Shown: positions 25,345 through 34,224, counted from the first letter of the stretch. The stretch: 37,297 nucleotides of DNA from Hyphomicrobiaceae bacterium (GCA_016793065.1 JAEULV010000047.1:1-37297), one strand, 5' to 3'. A program made the numbers and translations. Notes: a model not told the origin generated them from the letters alone.

Positions 25345-26406
25345 GTGTTCTCGACCCCCGATCTCCTCGTGCACCAGACGGCCAAGGCCGGCGTCCTCAC
25401 CCTCAACCGACCGCAAGCGCTGAATGCGCTCAACCGCGACATGGTGCTGGCCATGCGAGCGACGCTGGAGCACTGGGCCGGCGATCCGGCGATCGAGGTG
25501 GTGCTGATCCGGGGCGCCGGCGACCGGGCCTTCTGCGCCGGCGGCGACATCCGGCAGATCCACGATCTCGGCAAGGTCGAGGGCAAGGCCGGCACGCCGG
25601 CGCAGCTCGACTTCTTCGCCGACGAATACCGGCTCAATGCCTATCTGCACCGCTACCCGAAGCCGATCGTGGCGATGATCGACGGCATCGTCATGGGCGG
25701 CGGCGTCGGCGTCAGCGTGCACGGGCCGTATCGCGTCGGCAGCGAGAAGACGCTGTTTGCCATGCCGGAAGTCGGCATCGGCTTCTTCCCCGACGTCGGC
25801 GGCACGCATTTCCTGCCGCGGCTGAAGCACGAGGTCGGCAGCTATTATGCGCTGACCGGCGAACGGGCGAAGCAGGCGGATGCCCATGCCACCGGCATCC
25901 TGACCCATTGCGTGCCATCGGCGCGGTTCGACGAACTGGAGGCGGCGCTGGGGGCCGGCGGCAAGGTCGGCAAGACCCTGGCGCGGTTCCACGTCGATCC
26001 GGGCGAGGCGCCGATCGCGGCGCATCTGAAGGCGATCGAGCGGCTGTTCAGCGGCCTGTCGGTGGAGGAAATCCTGTCGGATCTCGATCGCGAGGACGGA
26101 CCGTCGAAGGCGTTCGCGCAGAAGGCGGCGCTGGTGATGCGCGGCAAGTCGCCGACCAGCCAGGCGATCGCGCTGCGCCAGATGCGGATCGGCCGCGATA
26201 TGGACATGGATACCTGCATGATCACCGAATTCCGGATTGTCAGCCACATCATGCTCGGTCACGACTTTTACGAGGGGGTGCGGGCGGCGATCATCGACAA
26301 GGGCGCGACGCCGCAATGGCAGCCGGCGGCCTTGAGCGATGTCGACCCGGCGGTGATCGCGGCGCATTTCTCCCCGCCGGCGTCGGGCGACCTGGTGATG
26401 GCGTGA
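25345..26406 (+). CDS. 3-hydroxyisobutyryl-CoA hydrolase (enoyl-CoA hydratase superfamily)
   Basis: Hydrolyses 3-hydroxyisobutyryl-CoA to free 3-hydroxyisobutyrate in valine catabolism. 353 residues, as for the HIBCH family and longer than simple hydratases. The crotonase core shows LTLNRPQALNALNRDMV, GDRAFCAGGDIRQI (oxyanion hole), MIDGIVMGGGVGVSVHG and FAMPEVGIGFFPDVGGTHFL; the C-terminal helical part has SPTSQAIALRQMRIGRDMDM and HDFYEGVRAAIID, typical of hydrolases. The start is GTG at 25345 with AAGAAGGA about 14 nt upstream. It follows the dehydrogenase by 30 nt. Confidence 0.93.
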   Translation: MFSTPDLLVHQTAKAGVLTLNRPQALNALNRDMVLAMRATLEHWAGDPAIEVVLIRGAGDRAFCAGGDIRQIHDLGKVEGKAGTPAQLDFFADEYRLNAYLHRYPKPIVAMIDGIVMGGGVGVSVHGPYRVGSEKTLFAMPEVGIGFFPDVGGTHFLPRLKHEVGSYYALTGERAKQADAHATGILTHCVPSARFDELEAALGAGGKVGKTLARFHVDPGEAPIAAHLKAIERLFSGLSVEEILSDLDREDGPSKAFAQKAALVMRGKSPTSQAIALRQMRIGRDMDMDTCMITEFRIVSHIMLGHDFYEGVRAAIIDKGATPQWQPAALSDVDPAVIAAHFSPPASGDLVMA

Positions 26407-26461
26407 GCGGGACGCGGCCGGCCCGGCGACGGGGCGGCGCAAATCGGCCGGACGCCGAGGT

Positions 26462-26500
26462 TTGACTTTGCAGACGGGTGGAATGGACGTAACCCTGACA
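26462..26500 (+). promoter_or_regulatory. Possible internal promoter before DUF6163 gene
   Basis: The 141-nt gap between the hydrolase and the DUF6163 gene is the longest in this operon. It contains TTGACT at 26462-26467, a good -35 match, but no convincing -10 at the right distance. Confidence 0.2.
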
Positions 26501-26547
26501 AGCGCGCCGCAGAATCCGCCATTTGAAACCGCCGACGAGAGATCGCA

Positions 26548-26991
26548 ATGTCCGAAACGCCGCCCTCGATCCAGGTGACCCTGAAGCAACGCTCGACCGG
26601 GCCATGGTGGAAGGTCGATCCGCGCGTGGTGCTGGCCGGGTACATGCGCGGGCTGGCGATCGTGTTTCTCGCCACCGGCATCATGCGCTGGTCGGTGGTG
26701 ATCGGCGCCAGCGAGTGGAGCGGCCAGGGCTTCGACCTGCTCAGCGTGCCGATGCAGGGGGCGATGGTCTATTTCGCCGTGATCGACCTGGTGGCCGCCG
26801 TCGGGCTGTGGCTGGCGGCGCCGTGGGGCGGCGTCGTCTGGCTGTTATCGGCGATGTCGCGGGTGCTGCTGCACACCGGATTCATGGCGACGTTCGGGCA
26901 GGAGAACCTGTCGGTGATGCTGCAGGTGGCGACGATCCTGGCCTATCTGACGCTTGCCTATCAAGCCGACCGGGCCGAAGCCCGGATGTGA
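26548..26991 (+). CDS. DUF6163 family membrane protein
   Basis: A 147-residue protein with four predicted membrane segments, roughly residues 30-52 (MRGLAIVFLATGIMRWSVVI), 70-90 (GAMVYFAVIDLVAAVGLWLA), 93-112 (GVVWLLSAMSRVLLHTGFMA) and 118-138, after a short polar N-terminus. It matches my memory of DUF6163, a family of small membrane proteins in Hyphomicrobiales; no function is known. It is read in line with the valine genes, 141 nt after the hydrolase and 29 nt before the 3-hydroxyisobutyrate dehydrogenase, so it is probably cotranscribed with the latter. Confidence 0.82.
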   Translation: MSETPPSIQVTLKQRSTGPWWKVDPRVVLAGYMRGLAIVFLATGIMRWSVVIGASEWSGQGFDLLSVPMQGAMVYFAVIDLVAAVGLWLAAPWGGVVWLLSAMSRVLLHTGFMATFGQENLSVMLQVATILAYLTLAYQADRAEARM

Positions 26992-27020
26992 ACGACAGCA
27001 ATACGGGAGGAGAACCGACA

Positions 27021-27908
27021 ATGGCGCATATCGCGTTTCTGGGGCTTGGCAACATGGGCGGGCCGATGGCCGCCAACCTGATCAAGGCCGGTCATTCGGT
27101 GGTGGGCTTCGACCCGGTCGAGGCGTCGCTGGAGCGGCATGCGGCCGCCGGCGGCAGCGCGGCGAAGTCGATCGCCGGCGCGGTCGACGGCGCCGACGTG
27201 GTGGTGTCGATGCTGCCGACCGGGGCGCATGTGCATGCGGCCTATGTCGAGCAGGGCGGCGTGTTCGCCGTCGCCCGCAAGGGAGCGCTGTTCATCGACT
27301 GCTCGACCATCGACGTCGAGGACGCCCGCGAGGTCGGCAATGCCGCCAAGGCGGCGGGGTTCGGCTTCATCGACGCGCCGGTTTCCGGCGGCGTCGGCGG
27401 CGCGGCGGCCGGCACGCTGACGTTCATGGTCGGCGGCGACGAGGCCGATGTCGAGGCGGCACGACCGTTCCTCGAGCTGATGGGCAAGACCATCGTCCAT
27501 GCCGGCGGTCTCGGCACCGGGCAGGCGGCGAAGATCTGCAACAACATGATCCTCGGCATCTCGATGATCGCGGTGGCGGAGGGCTTCGTGCTGGCGGAAA
27601 AGCTCGGGCTCGATGCGCAGAAGCTTTACGACATCTCGTCGAAGTCGTCGGGCCAGTGCTGGTCGATGACCAGCTATTGCCCGGTGCCGGGGCCGGTGCC
27701 GGCGAGCCCGGCCAATCGCGACTATGCCCCCGGCTTCGCGGCGGCGATGATGCTGAAGGACCTGAAGCTGGCGCAGGACGCGGCGCGCACCGCCGGGGCC
27801 TCGACGCCGCTCGGCGCCCAGGCGGCGCAGCTCTATCAGGTGTTCTGCCAGAACGGCGGCGCCGCAACCGACTTCTCCGGCATCATCAAGCTGCTGCGCG
27901 GGGCGTGA
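27021..27908 (+). CDS. mmsB: 3-hydroxyisobutyrate dehydrogenase
   Basis: NAD-dependent oxidation of 3-hydroxyisobutyrate to methylmalonate semialdehyde. The 295-residue beta-hydroxyacid dehydrogenase has the dinucleotide motif FLGLGNMGGPMAANLIKAGH at 6-25, substrate motif FIDAPVSGGVGGAAAGTL at about 116-132, and catalytic Lys171 in GQAAKICNNMILG. The later KSSGQCWSMTSYCPVPGPVP segment is typical of MmsB within this superfamily. The ATG at 27021 follows GGGAGGAGA by 6-7 nt. It is last gene of the valine operon; no methylmalonate semialdehyde dehydrogenase (mmsA) is present in the window. Confidence 0.95.
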   Translation: MAHIAFLGLGNMGGPMAANLIKAGHSVVGFDPVEASLERHAAAGGSAAKSIAGAVDGADVVVSMLPTGAHVHAAYVEQGGVFAVARKGALFIDCSTIDVEDAREVGNAAKAAGFGFIDAPVSGGVGGAAAGTLTFMVGGDEADVEAARPFLELMGKTIVHAGGLGTGQAAKICNNMILGISMIAVAEGFVLAEKLGLDAQKLYDISSKSSGQCWSMTSYCPVPGPVPASPANRDYAPGFAAAMMLKDLKLAQDAARTAGASTPLGAQAAQLYQVFCQNGGAATDFSGIIKLLRGA

Positions 27909-28334
27909 GGCGCCTCAAGCGGCGTCCCGGTTGCCGGGGCGCCGGCGGGCTTCAGGGCGAGCTTCACGGCGGGCGTCACAATGGCGAAAATCGACGGCCG
28001 GCGGCTCGTCGCTGGCCGCAGCCGGGCGCGACAAGCAGGGGCGAGCGGCGGCGGGACCGATGCGGCCGGCGACGGCGCGCGGCGATCGTTCATCCACCAG
28101 CGGCAATGTGACGCATGGGAGAGGCGGCCGTGGCGGCGCGGCGGAGACGATCGGGGCGAGATGGATCGCGGGCGAGGCCGGGCATGGCGACAAGAACACG
28201 CACAAACTTTGACCAATAACTCAAATAACAGTCAGCCCGACAATGACACTTTCACGACAAACGCTTGTAGTAAAACAGGTTTTCCGCATCGCAGCATTTT
28301 TATGGCACCGCAGCGAAGCGTTGTCTGGCGTGGA
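27909..28334. other. Gene-poor gap after mmsB
   Basis: These 426 nt lie between convergent mmsB and the small gene at 28335-28577. Frames here are arginine/alanine/proline-rich and lack ribosome binding sites. A hairpin at 27922-27942 (GCGTCCCGG, loop TTG, CCGGGGCGC) follows mmsB but has no T-run. The part at 28205-28310 is noticeably less GC-rich. Confidence 0.5.
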
Positions 28335-28577
28335 TCAGCGCTCACCCTGAAGCCGGGTCGCGGCGGCAACGCGGTGCTGCAGCGGCACGTCGGGGAAGGC
28401 CGCGCGCAGGGCGCCGAGGGCTTCGGCGCTGGTCGTCGGGCGCATCCGGTCGAGCAACCGGCGCATTTCGGCAATCCGCGCCTCGATTGTCAGGCGGGCT
28501 TCGAGGCCGGCGCCCTGGGCATCGGCGCTGGTCCATCCGGGCGGCAGCTCGCCCCTGTGCATCATGGGTCCCGACAT
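28335..28577 (-). CDS. Small hypothetical protein, 80 aa
   Basis: An 80-residue protein with normal amino-acid composition, mostly helical: LEARLTIEARIAEMRRLLDR followed by MRPTTSAEALGALRAAFPDV and PLQHRVAAATRLQGER. GAGG lies 6 nt before the ATG at 28577, a good ribosome binding site that fixes the start. There is no signal peptide or membrane segment. It reads alone, convergent with mmsB. I do not recognise a family; the helical repeat with a proline break suggests a small cytoplasmic protein. Confidence 0.65.
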   Translation of the reverse strand: MSGPMMHRGELPPGWTSADAQGAGLEARLTIEARIAEMRRLLDRMRPTTSAEALGALRAAFPDVPLQHRVAAATRLQGER

Positions 28578-29171
28578 GGGGCACCTCGCTTGGTTTGCAT
28601 TGCTTCGGCATTGTCAGGCTTGCGCCTTGTCCTGCCTCGTCTCAACACTGCCTTGCACAACTGATGCCAGCCCGGCGGACCCGGTGTCGACCGAATCCGA
28701 TTTTCTCCGTGGCATCAACACTTTCACGGATGCACCCAATCATGCACCCGCGAATGCAAACGCAGCGTTAACAAATGATGACGGCAGCGTTCCAAACCGC
28801 GACCGTTTCCTCCGCGAGCGCGTGAACCGCCGTTCGGGCGGATTCCGGCTCGTCATTTTTCGTCATCGCCGATCTTGCCGACCCCGCGATGACGGACAGT
28901 ATAGCAACTATGCCGGATAGCCCCAATTGCCGCAGTGACCTTAATCAAGTCATCGATCCCGCATTCGACATATTGCGTCAGCGGCGTGACGGTGCGAACC
29001 TGTCAAGAACCGTTCGGCGTCGTGCGTCGAGGCCGTTCGGACGAAGGAGTCGCGGGCTGCTTGAAGAGCGCGGGACGCGGCGTGGTTTTTCCGGATCGGG
29101 CGGGCAGCGGCGCAAAGGCCGACCCGTCGAGCAAGCAGCAAGGTCCGGACCATCGGGCCGAGGAGCAAGTC
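28578..29171. other. Intergenic stretch between divergent small genes; nothing recognised
   Basis: A 594-nt stretch with moderate GC content. Open frames here have no family resemblance and no good ribosome binding sites. It must contain the promoters of the two divergent flanking genes, but no hexamer pair stands out. Confidence 0.4.
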
Positions 29172-29528
29172 GTGAACGAGCACCGCTATCTGCCGAAAAA
29201 CACGTTGCTGCGGACCCTGGCGATCAACTGGCTGATCGGCTTCGGCGTCACGGTGATCATGCTCGCCGCCATGCTGTATTTCGACACGGCGCATCTGTGG
29301 ACGCTGATCTCGACCGCAAACGATCCCTATACCCCGACGATCCTCTTGTTCCTCGGACTGCTGATCACGCTGTCGAGCGTGGCGATGGGCACGGCGATCA
29401 TGAGCCTGCCCTATGACGACACGGGCGGCCCGGACAAGGGCACGCGCGAGGCGGTGATCGACCTGGAGAGCCTGATGCGCAAGCCGGCTCCGGCCACGAT
29501 CAACGCCCGCAGCCAGCGCCGCCGCTGA
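29172..29528 (+). CDS. Small two-helix membrane protein, unknown function
   Basis: A 118-residue protein beginning at GTG 29172, with AGGAG 6 nt upstream. Two hydrophobic helices, about residues 15-39 (AINWLIGFGVTVIMLAAMLY) and 55-80 (PTILLFLGLLITLSSVAMGT), are followed by a polar C-terminal tail ending in SQRRR. The frame extends upstream to 28935 but that part looks noncoding, so the GTG start is preferred. It is followed by a set of hairpins including a good intrinsic terminator, and is convergent with pssA. I do not recognise a family. Confidence 0.75.
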   Translation: MNEHRYLPKNTLLRTLAINWLIGFGVTVIMLAAMLYFDTAHLWTLISTANDPYTPTILLFLGLLITLSSVAMGTAIMSLPYDDTGGPDKGTREAVIDLESLMRKPAPATINARSQRRR

Positions 29529-29587
29529 TCGCGCGACGGAGCGGCCAAGGCGCGGCGCCTTCGGGGCCGGGCACCGCGCCTCGCAAT

Positions 29588-29706
29588 CGACCGGACAAGT
29601 TCCGGTCGGCTACACTCCTCATCCGGGAGCGATCCTGTCAGACAGCATCTTGTCGCTTTGCATTCGTCTCCGGGAACGGCTGTTTCCGGAGATTTTTGCT
29701 GTCTGA
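29588..29706 (+). ncRNA. Hairpin cluster: terminator and possible small RNA
   Basis: Three strong pairings in 120 nt. First, CGACCGGA (29588-29595) with TCCGGTCG (29601-29608). Second, TCTCCGGGAAC (29667-29677) with GTTTCCGGAGA (29682-29692), an 11-bp stem with one G-U on the plus strand, then TTTTT (29693-29697): a classic intrinsic terminator. Third, TCAGACAGCA (29638-29647) with TGCTGTCTGA (29697-29706), a perfect 10-bp long-range pairing enclosing the terminator. The terminator serves the upstream membrane-protein gene; the extra structure could be a small RNA or a miniature palindromic element. Confidence 0.4.
29667..29697 (+). terminator. Intrinsic terminator after the 29172-29528 gene
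   Basis: Eleven-bp stem with a 4-nt loop (GGCT), followed directly by five T residues. The single G-U pair forms only in plus-strand RNA, so it favours plus-strand termination. Confidence 0.78.
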
Positions 29707-29769
29707 TCACGTCGTGGATCGCCGGCGTCGGGACGCCGACGTCGTAATGCCGGTTGGGTGACGCGGATT

Positions 29770-30669
29770 TCAGCGCGGCTCGGAGGCCGGCGGCGGCATT
29801 GACGCATCCTCGGGCGGGTCTTCGTCGATCGCCTCGTCGCCGACCAGGACCTCGGCGGCGATCGGCTCGGGTTCGACCTCGGTGCCGTGCTCGGCGGCGA
29901 GGCTGTGCCACTGGCGCCAGCCGAAGGGCAGGCCGGCGAGATAGGCGAGCGTGATCACTGCCAGCGTATGGAACGGGTAGGACACCAGGAGCGCGACGAA
30001 GGCGACGATGCCGGCAAGCAGCGGCAGCACGTGCTCGCGCGGAACCTTGGCGCTCATCTTCTTGCCGGACCAGGTCGGCACGGTCGACACCATCATGAAG
30101 CCGACGAACAGCACGTAGACGAGCACCAGCCAGGCGACCTCGGAGGGGGGGGCGTGGCCAACGATCTCCGACAGATAGACCGGCAGCAACACCGTCAGGG
30201 CGCCGGCGGGGGCGGGAATGCCGGTGAAGAAGTCCGACTGCCAGTCGGGCTTGGGCTTGTCGAGCATCGAGTTGAACCGCGCCAGGCGCAGCGCGGCGGC
30301 GATGGCGAACAGCAGCGCGGCAATCCAGCCAAGCGACTTGATGTTGACCAGAACCCACGAATACAGCAGCAGCGCCGGCGCGACGCCGAAATTGACGAAG
30401 TCGGCGAGGCTGTCGAGCTCGGCGCCGAACTTGGACGTGCCCTTCAGCGCCCGCGCCAGCCGGCCGTCGACGCCGTCGAGGATGGCGGCGAAAACGATGC
30501 CGGCGACGGCCCAATCCCAGCGGGAATCGAACGCCATCCGGATCGAGGTCAGGCCGCAGCACAGCGCGATCAGCGTCACGACATTCGGCGCGACAAGGCG
30601 AATCGGGATGCGCCGCAGCTGGGCGAAGCGCCGGCGACCGGGATCGGGAGTTGCTGGCGTGGGATCCAT
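29770..30669 (-). CDS. pssA: CDP-diacylglycerol-serine O-phosphatidyltransferase
   Basis: Makes phosphatidylserine from CDP-diacylglycerol and serine in the inner membrane. The 299-residue protein has many membrane helices and the CDP-alcohol phosphotransferase motif DGVDGRLAR, 10 residues, then GAELDSLAD (about 65-90), the full DG-DG-AR-G-D-D pattern. The acidic, proline-containing C-terminal tail (from about 265) is extra. This is the type II, membrane-bound form common in alphaproteobacteria. The start at 30669 is chosen over 30693, which lies within the spacer after psd. It is 29 nt downstream of psd, which uses its product. Confidence 0.95.
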   Translation of the reverse strand: MDPTPATPDPGRRRFAQLRRIPIRLVAPNVVTLIALCCGLTSIRMAFDSRWDWAVAGIVFAAILDGVDGRLARALKGTSKFGAELDSLADFVNFGVAPALLLYSWVLVNIKSLGWIAALLFAIAAALRLARFNSMLDKPKPDWQSDFFTGIPAPAGALTVLLPVYLSEIVGHAPPSEVAWLVLVYVLFVGFMMVSTVPTWSGKKMSAKVPREHVLPLLAGIVAFVALLVSYPFHTLAVITLAYLAGLPFGWRQWHSLAAEHGTEVEPEPIAAEVLVGDEAIDEDPPEDASMPPPASEPR

Positions 30670-30698
30670 GCTCGGGGTTCCTTGTGGGCGCAACCCGG

Positions 30699-31403
30699 TC
30701 AGGCGACGCGCGACAGCAGCAGGGTATTGGCGGTGGCGAAGCGGGCCAGCACGGTTTCGCCGGCGATCGCCGTCTGGCCGACGAACACGGCCGGAACGAC
30801 GCCTTCCGGCAGATAGACGTCGAGGCGAGAGCCGAAGCGGATCATGCCGAAGCGCTCGCCGGCCTGCAGGTCCTCGCCCTCGCGCACCCAGCCGACGATG
30901 CGGCGGGCGACGAGGCCGGCGATCTGCACGACGCCGATGCGGCGGCCGCCTTCCATGTCGATCACCAGGCCGTTGCGCTCATTGTCCTCGCTCGCCTTGT
31001 CGAGTTCCGCATTGAGGAACTTGCCCGGCTTGTAGGCGATGCGCGAGATGCGGCCGGCGACGGGCGCCCGGTTCACGTGGCAATTGAAGACGTTCATGAA
31101 CACCGAGATGCGCAGCATCGGGGCCTCGCCCAGGCCGAGTTCGCGCGGCGGCACGACGGCGCCGATCTGCGAGACGCGGCCATCGGCGGGCGAGATCACC
31201 AGATCGGCGTCGACCGGTGTGACGCGCGGCGGATCGCGGAAGAAGGCGACGCACCAGATGGTGAGACCGATGCCGATCCAGAACAGCGGCGAAAAGAACC
31301 AGCCGATGACGAAGGTGAGGCCGGCGAAGATCGCGATGAACGGGTAGCCCTCGCGGTTGATCGGCGGGATGGCGTTGGTGATCGACTGGACGATGGAGTT
31401 CAT
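30699..31403 (-). CDS. psd: Phosphatidylserine decarboxylase proenzyme
   Basis: Converts phosphatidylserine to phosphatidylethanolamine. The 234-residue length fits the short, PSD-A type. The N-terminus has a hydrophobic hairpin (about 20-55, [20 protein letters not shown] and [13 protein letters not shown]), then [25 protein letters not shown] and the self-cleavage site Gly191-Ser192 in [13 protein letters not shown], which generates the pyruvoyl cofactor on the alpha chain. It is first of the psd-pssA operon for phosphatidylethanolamine. Confidence 0.96.
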   Translation of the reverse strand: MNSIVQSITNAIPPINREGYPFIAIFAGLTFVIGWFFSPLFWIGIGLTIWCVAFFRDPPRVTPVDADLVISPADGRVSQIGAVVPPRELGLGEAPMLRISVFMNVFNCHVNRAPVAGRISRIAYKPGKFLNAELDKASEDNERNGLVIDMEGGRRIGVVQIAGLVARRIVGWVREGEDLQAGERFGMIRFGSRLDVYLPEGVVPAVFVGQTAIAGETVLARFATANTLLLSRVA

Positions 31404-31606
31404 TGCGACGGCTACTCTTCGGCGGCCCGCGCGGTCGGCGCGGGCAAGATCCAGGAGAAGCGCCGCTGGAGCTCAGGCGACGCCGTTCATGGCCGCTGTT
31501 GTGTCACGCCCGTTGCCGGAATGAAAGCCCGAGCCGGACGCAAGACGGCGCGATCCCCCGAAAACGGCGGAAATCGCGTGTTTCGCCGTGCTCGTGCCGG
31601 CCGGAT

Positions 31607-32620
31607 CTAGCGGGCCTGATCGAGGACGCGCTTGCATTCCAGCAGTTCGAACAGGATCGACTGCAGCTTTCGCACGTCGTCACGGGACAATTGCCCCTTG
31701 CTGCCGCCGGTTTCGACCGGCGCTGCGTCCGGACGCGACGAGCCCGTGGCGCCGCGCAGCCGGTCGATGATCGAGGGATGCTTGTCCATGACGGGTTGGG
31801 TCCGGGGCTCGGGCGGATCGACGATGATGCCGCGCGGCGGCGGCGGGTCGTCGTTTCGAAACATCGACGAAGGTGGGGCGGTGACCGGTCGCGGCGGCTG
31901 CGGCGGCTGGGCGACGGCGCGCGGCGCCTCCGGCGGCGGCTGGAACAGCCGCGATCCGGCGTGTTGCGGGGCGGCGGTGCCGAACGTGCCGGTGGCGATC
32001 TGCGGTACGCGCAGCACATTGGGGCGAGCCGGTTCCGGCGGCGGGCTGGGGGCCGGCGTCGGCGGCGCCATCCGTTCGAGCCGCATCGGCTCGGGGGCAA
32101 CGGCGGGCGTCGGCGAGCGCGGGGGCGGAGACGCCGGGGGCGCCGGCGGAGGCTCGGGCATCTCGATCTCGCCGTCGAACTCCTGTTCGAGGCTCGCCAT
32201 GTCGTCGCCATCGGTCCCGGTATCGGCATCGCCGGGATCGTCGCCGTCCGGGCCGGCCTCGTCGACATAGCCGGCCAGCCGCCGCTCCAGCGGCGGGCGC
32301 TCGAAGCGGTCGTCACGGGGCAGGCTGTCGAGGCTGGGGGCGCCCTCGCGCCAGATGTTCTGGACGAAGCGCAGGCCCTGTTCCTTCAGGATGCGCTGCA
32401 CGCCGCGGATGGTGTAGCCTTCGCCGTAAAGCAGATGGCGGATGCCGCGCAGCAGATCGATATCGTCGGGGCGGTAGAAACGCCGGCCGCCGCCACGTTT
32501 CAGCGGCTTGATCTGGTTGAAGCGCGTTTCCCAAAAACGCAACACGTGCTGGGGCAGATCCAGTTCTTCTGCCACCTCACTGATGGTACGAAACGCATCT
32601 GGACCTTTGTCCGCGACCAT
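31607..32620 (-). CDS. MerR-family regulator with long proline-rich linker
   Basis: A 337-residue protein. The N-terminal MerR helix-turn-helix (about 8-75) reads [20 protein letters not shown], then [20 protein letters not shown] and a helix to about 95 ([20 protein letters not shown]). From about 115 to 275 it is acidic then strongly proline-rich and probably disordered; a short C-terminal helix ([20 protein letters not shown]) follows. No metal-binding cysteines are seen. The position behind ihfA is conserved in alphaproteobacteria. The start at 32620 gives [11 protein letters not shown]; a GTG at 32632 is possible. Its targets are unknown. Confidence 0.92.
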   Translation of the reverse strand: MVADKGPDAFRTISEVAEELDLPQHVLRFWETRFNQIKPLKRGGGRRFYRPDDIDLLRGIRHLLYGEGYTIRGVQRILKEQGLRFVQNIWREGAPSLDSLPRDDRFERPPLERRLAGYVDEAGPDGDDPGDADTGTDGDDMASLEQEFDGEIEMPEPPPAPPASPPPRSPTPAVAPEPMRLERMAPPTPAPSPPPEPARPNVLRVPQIATGTFGTAAPQHAGSRLFQPPPEAPRAVAQPPQPPRPVTAPPSSMFRNDDPPPPRGIIVDPPEPRTQPVMDKHPSIIDRLRGATGSSRPDAAPVETGGSKGQLSRDDVRKLQSILFELLECKRVLDQAR

Positions 32621-32673
32621 TCGAACGCCCACTCAGCAAAACGAGACTGAAGCGGGCGTCGCTCGGGCGTCGC

Positions 32674-32985
32674 TCACTCCCCGTCGCCGGACAACGCGGT
32701 GTTGATCTTCTGCTTCAACACGTTGGACGGCTTGAACACCATCACCCGACGCGGCGAGATCGGAACCTCCTCGCCGGTCTTCGGATTGCGGCCGATGCGT
32801 TCGCCCTTGGAGCGGACGAGAAACGAACCGAACGACGAGAGTTTGACCGACTCGCCCCTGACGAGGCAATCGGAAATCTCGGCCAGGACGGTTTCGACAA
32901 GCTCGGCGGACTCGGTCCGCGACAAGCCCACCTTCGTATACACGGCCTCGCACAGATCGGCACGCGTAACGGTTCTGCCCCCCAT
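32674..32985 (-). CDS. ihfA: Integration host factor subunit alpha
   Basis: DNA-bending protein that pairs with IhfB. The 103-residue HU/IHF fold shows [60 protein letters not shown] and the C-terminal [15 protein letters not shown]; the arm carries the [12 protein letters not shown] signature, including the Pro that intercalates into DNA. It is upstream of the merR-type gene and downstream of fabH, separated from fabH by a 265-nt gap that contains its own promoter candidate. Confidence 0.97.
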   Translation of the reverse strand: MGGRTVTRADLCEAVYTKVGLSRTESAELVETVLAEISDCLVRGESVKLSSFGSFLVRSKGERIGRNPKTGEEVPISPRRVMVFKPSNVLKQKINTALSGDGE

Positions 32986-33048
32986 GACAAAAGCCCCTTA
33001 GTGGTTGATGTCGCTGAAATATCAGACGGATGTCTTTTTATTGGGATC

Positions 33049-33077
33049 AACGTATTGCCTCACAACCGCCGGGTCAA
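33049..33077 (-). promoter_or_regulatory. Candidate sigma-70-type promoter of ihfA
   Basis: Read on the minus strand, TTGACC (33072-33077) is followed after a 17-nt spacer by TACGTT (33049-33054), 64 nt before the ihfA start. The -35 is good, the -10 weak. The 265-nt gap between fabH and ihfA (32986-33250) is moderately AT-rich and otherwise empty. Confidence 0.35.
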
Positions 33078-33250
33078 CGGGGAGACATACGCAAAGACCG
33101 CAATAAGAGGCCCAAACACAAAAGAATCGGGGCCAACTCACGGTAAAATGGTCGCAAACACGGCGTTGGCGACCGACTTTCCGGTCAAAATCCCAGCACT
33201 CGACGGTCGCGGCGGGGACTAACCCAACGGCACGACCTCAAGCTGCGATC

Positions 33251-34222
33251 TCACCAGCGCACCAGCGCGGCGCCCCAGGTGAAGCCGCCGCCCATCGCCT
33301 CGAGCAGGACCAGGTGGCCCGGCTTGATTCGACCGTCCTTGACGGCGACGTCGAGGGCGAGGGGAATGGACGCCGACGAGGTGTTGGCGTGGAGATCGAC
33401 CGTCAGCACCACCTTCTCCGGACCGATGCCGAGCTTCTGCTCGGTCGCGTCGATGATGCGCTTGTTGGCCTGGTGGGGGACGAACCAGTCGATGTCGCTC
33501 ATCGGCACGTTGTTGTCGTCGAGGATTTCATGCAGCACCTGCGGCACCATGCCGACGGCGAGCTTGAACACCTGATTGCCTTCCATGCGCAGATGGCCGA
33601 CGGTCTGGGTCGAGGACGGGCCGCCGTCGACATAGAGCCGCGACTTGTGGCGGCCGTCGGAGCGCAGCCGCGTGGCAAGGATGCCGCGATCGGCGATGGT
33701 GCCGTCGCCCTGCTCGGCCTCGAGCACCACCGCGCCGGCGCCGTCGCCGAAGAGGACGCAGGTGTTGCGGTCGTTCCAGTCGAGGATGCGCGAATAGGTC
33801 TCGGCGCCGATCACCAGCACGCGCGAATGGGTGCCGGCCTTGATGAAATTGTCGGCGATGGCAAGGGCATAGACGAAACCGGTGCAGACGGCCTGGACGT
33901 CGAAGGCGGCGCCGCCGGTGATGCCGAGATTGGCCTGCACCGTGGTCGCGGTCGCCGGGAACGTGTAGTCCGGCGTCGAGGTCGACAGCACGATGAGATC
34001 GATCGTGTCGGGATCGAACCCGGCATTGTCGATGGCGCGGCGCGCGGCCTCGGTGGCCAGATCCGAGGTCATCTGGCCCGGCGCGGCGCGATAGCGCTGG
34101 GTGATGCCGGTGCGCTCGCGGATCCAGTCGTCCGAAGTGTCGACGACCTTGGCGAGATCGGCATTGGTGATCACTTCATCGGGCAGGTAGCTGCCGATGC
34201 CGCGGATGACGGAGCGGATCAT
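33251..34222 (-). CDS. fabH: 3-oxoacyl-[acyl-carrier-protein] synthase III
   Basis: Starts fatty-acid synthesis by condensing acetyl-CoA with malonyl-ACP. The 323-residue thiolase-fold enzyme has the full catalytic triad: Cys113 in [12 protein letters not shown], His250 in [11 protein letters not shown], and Asn280 in [15 protein letters not shown]. Also visible are [11 protein letters not shown] near the N-terminus and [13 protein letters not shown]. The start at 34222 lies 2 nt past the plsX stop, so plsX and fabH are probably translated from one mRNA; the plsX-fabH pairing is common in bacteria. Confidence 0.97.
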   Translation of the reverse strand: MIRSVIRGIGSYLPDEVITNADLAKVVDTSDDWIRERTGITQRYRAAPGQMTSDLATEAARRAIDNAGFDPDTIDLIVLSTSTPDYTFPATATTVQANLGITGGAAFDVQAVCTGFVYALAIADNFIKAGTHSRVLVIGAETYSRILDWNDRNTCVLFGDGAGAVVLEAEQGDGTIADRGILATRLRSDGRHKSRLYVDGGPSSTQTVGHLRMEGNQVFKLAVGMVPQVLHEILDDNNVPMSDIDWFVPHQANKRIIDATEQKLGIGPEKVVLTVDLHANTSSASIPLALDVAVKDGRIKPGHLVLLEAMGGGFTWGAALVRW

Positions 34223-34224
34223 GC

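Noticed and set aside
24136..26589. 817-codon open frame on the minus strand
   Set aside because: It is antisense to the acyl-CoA dehydrogenase and hydrolase genes, with His/Arg-rich low-complexity translation and no ribosome binding site.
27981..28664. 227-codon plus-strand frame after mmsB
   Set aside because: Its translation is Arg/Gly/Asp-rich, it has no ribosome binding site, and it overlaps the better supported 80-residue gene on the other strand.
28246..28728. Repeated 11-mer ACACTTTCACG at 28246-28256 and 28718-28728
   Set aside because: It is short, with no flanking similarity, and likely chance.
31404..31606. Possible tRNA in the gap between merR and psd
   Set aside because: I looked for a tRNA here because some relatives have one near ihfA/merR, but found no acceptor stem or T-loop consensus.
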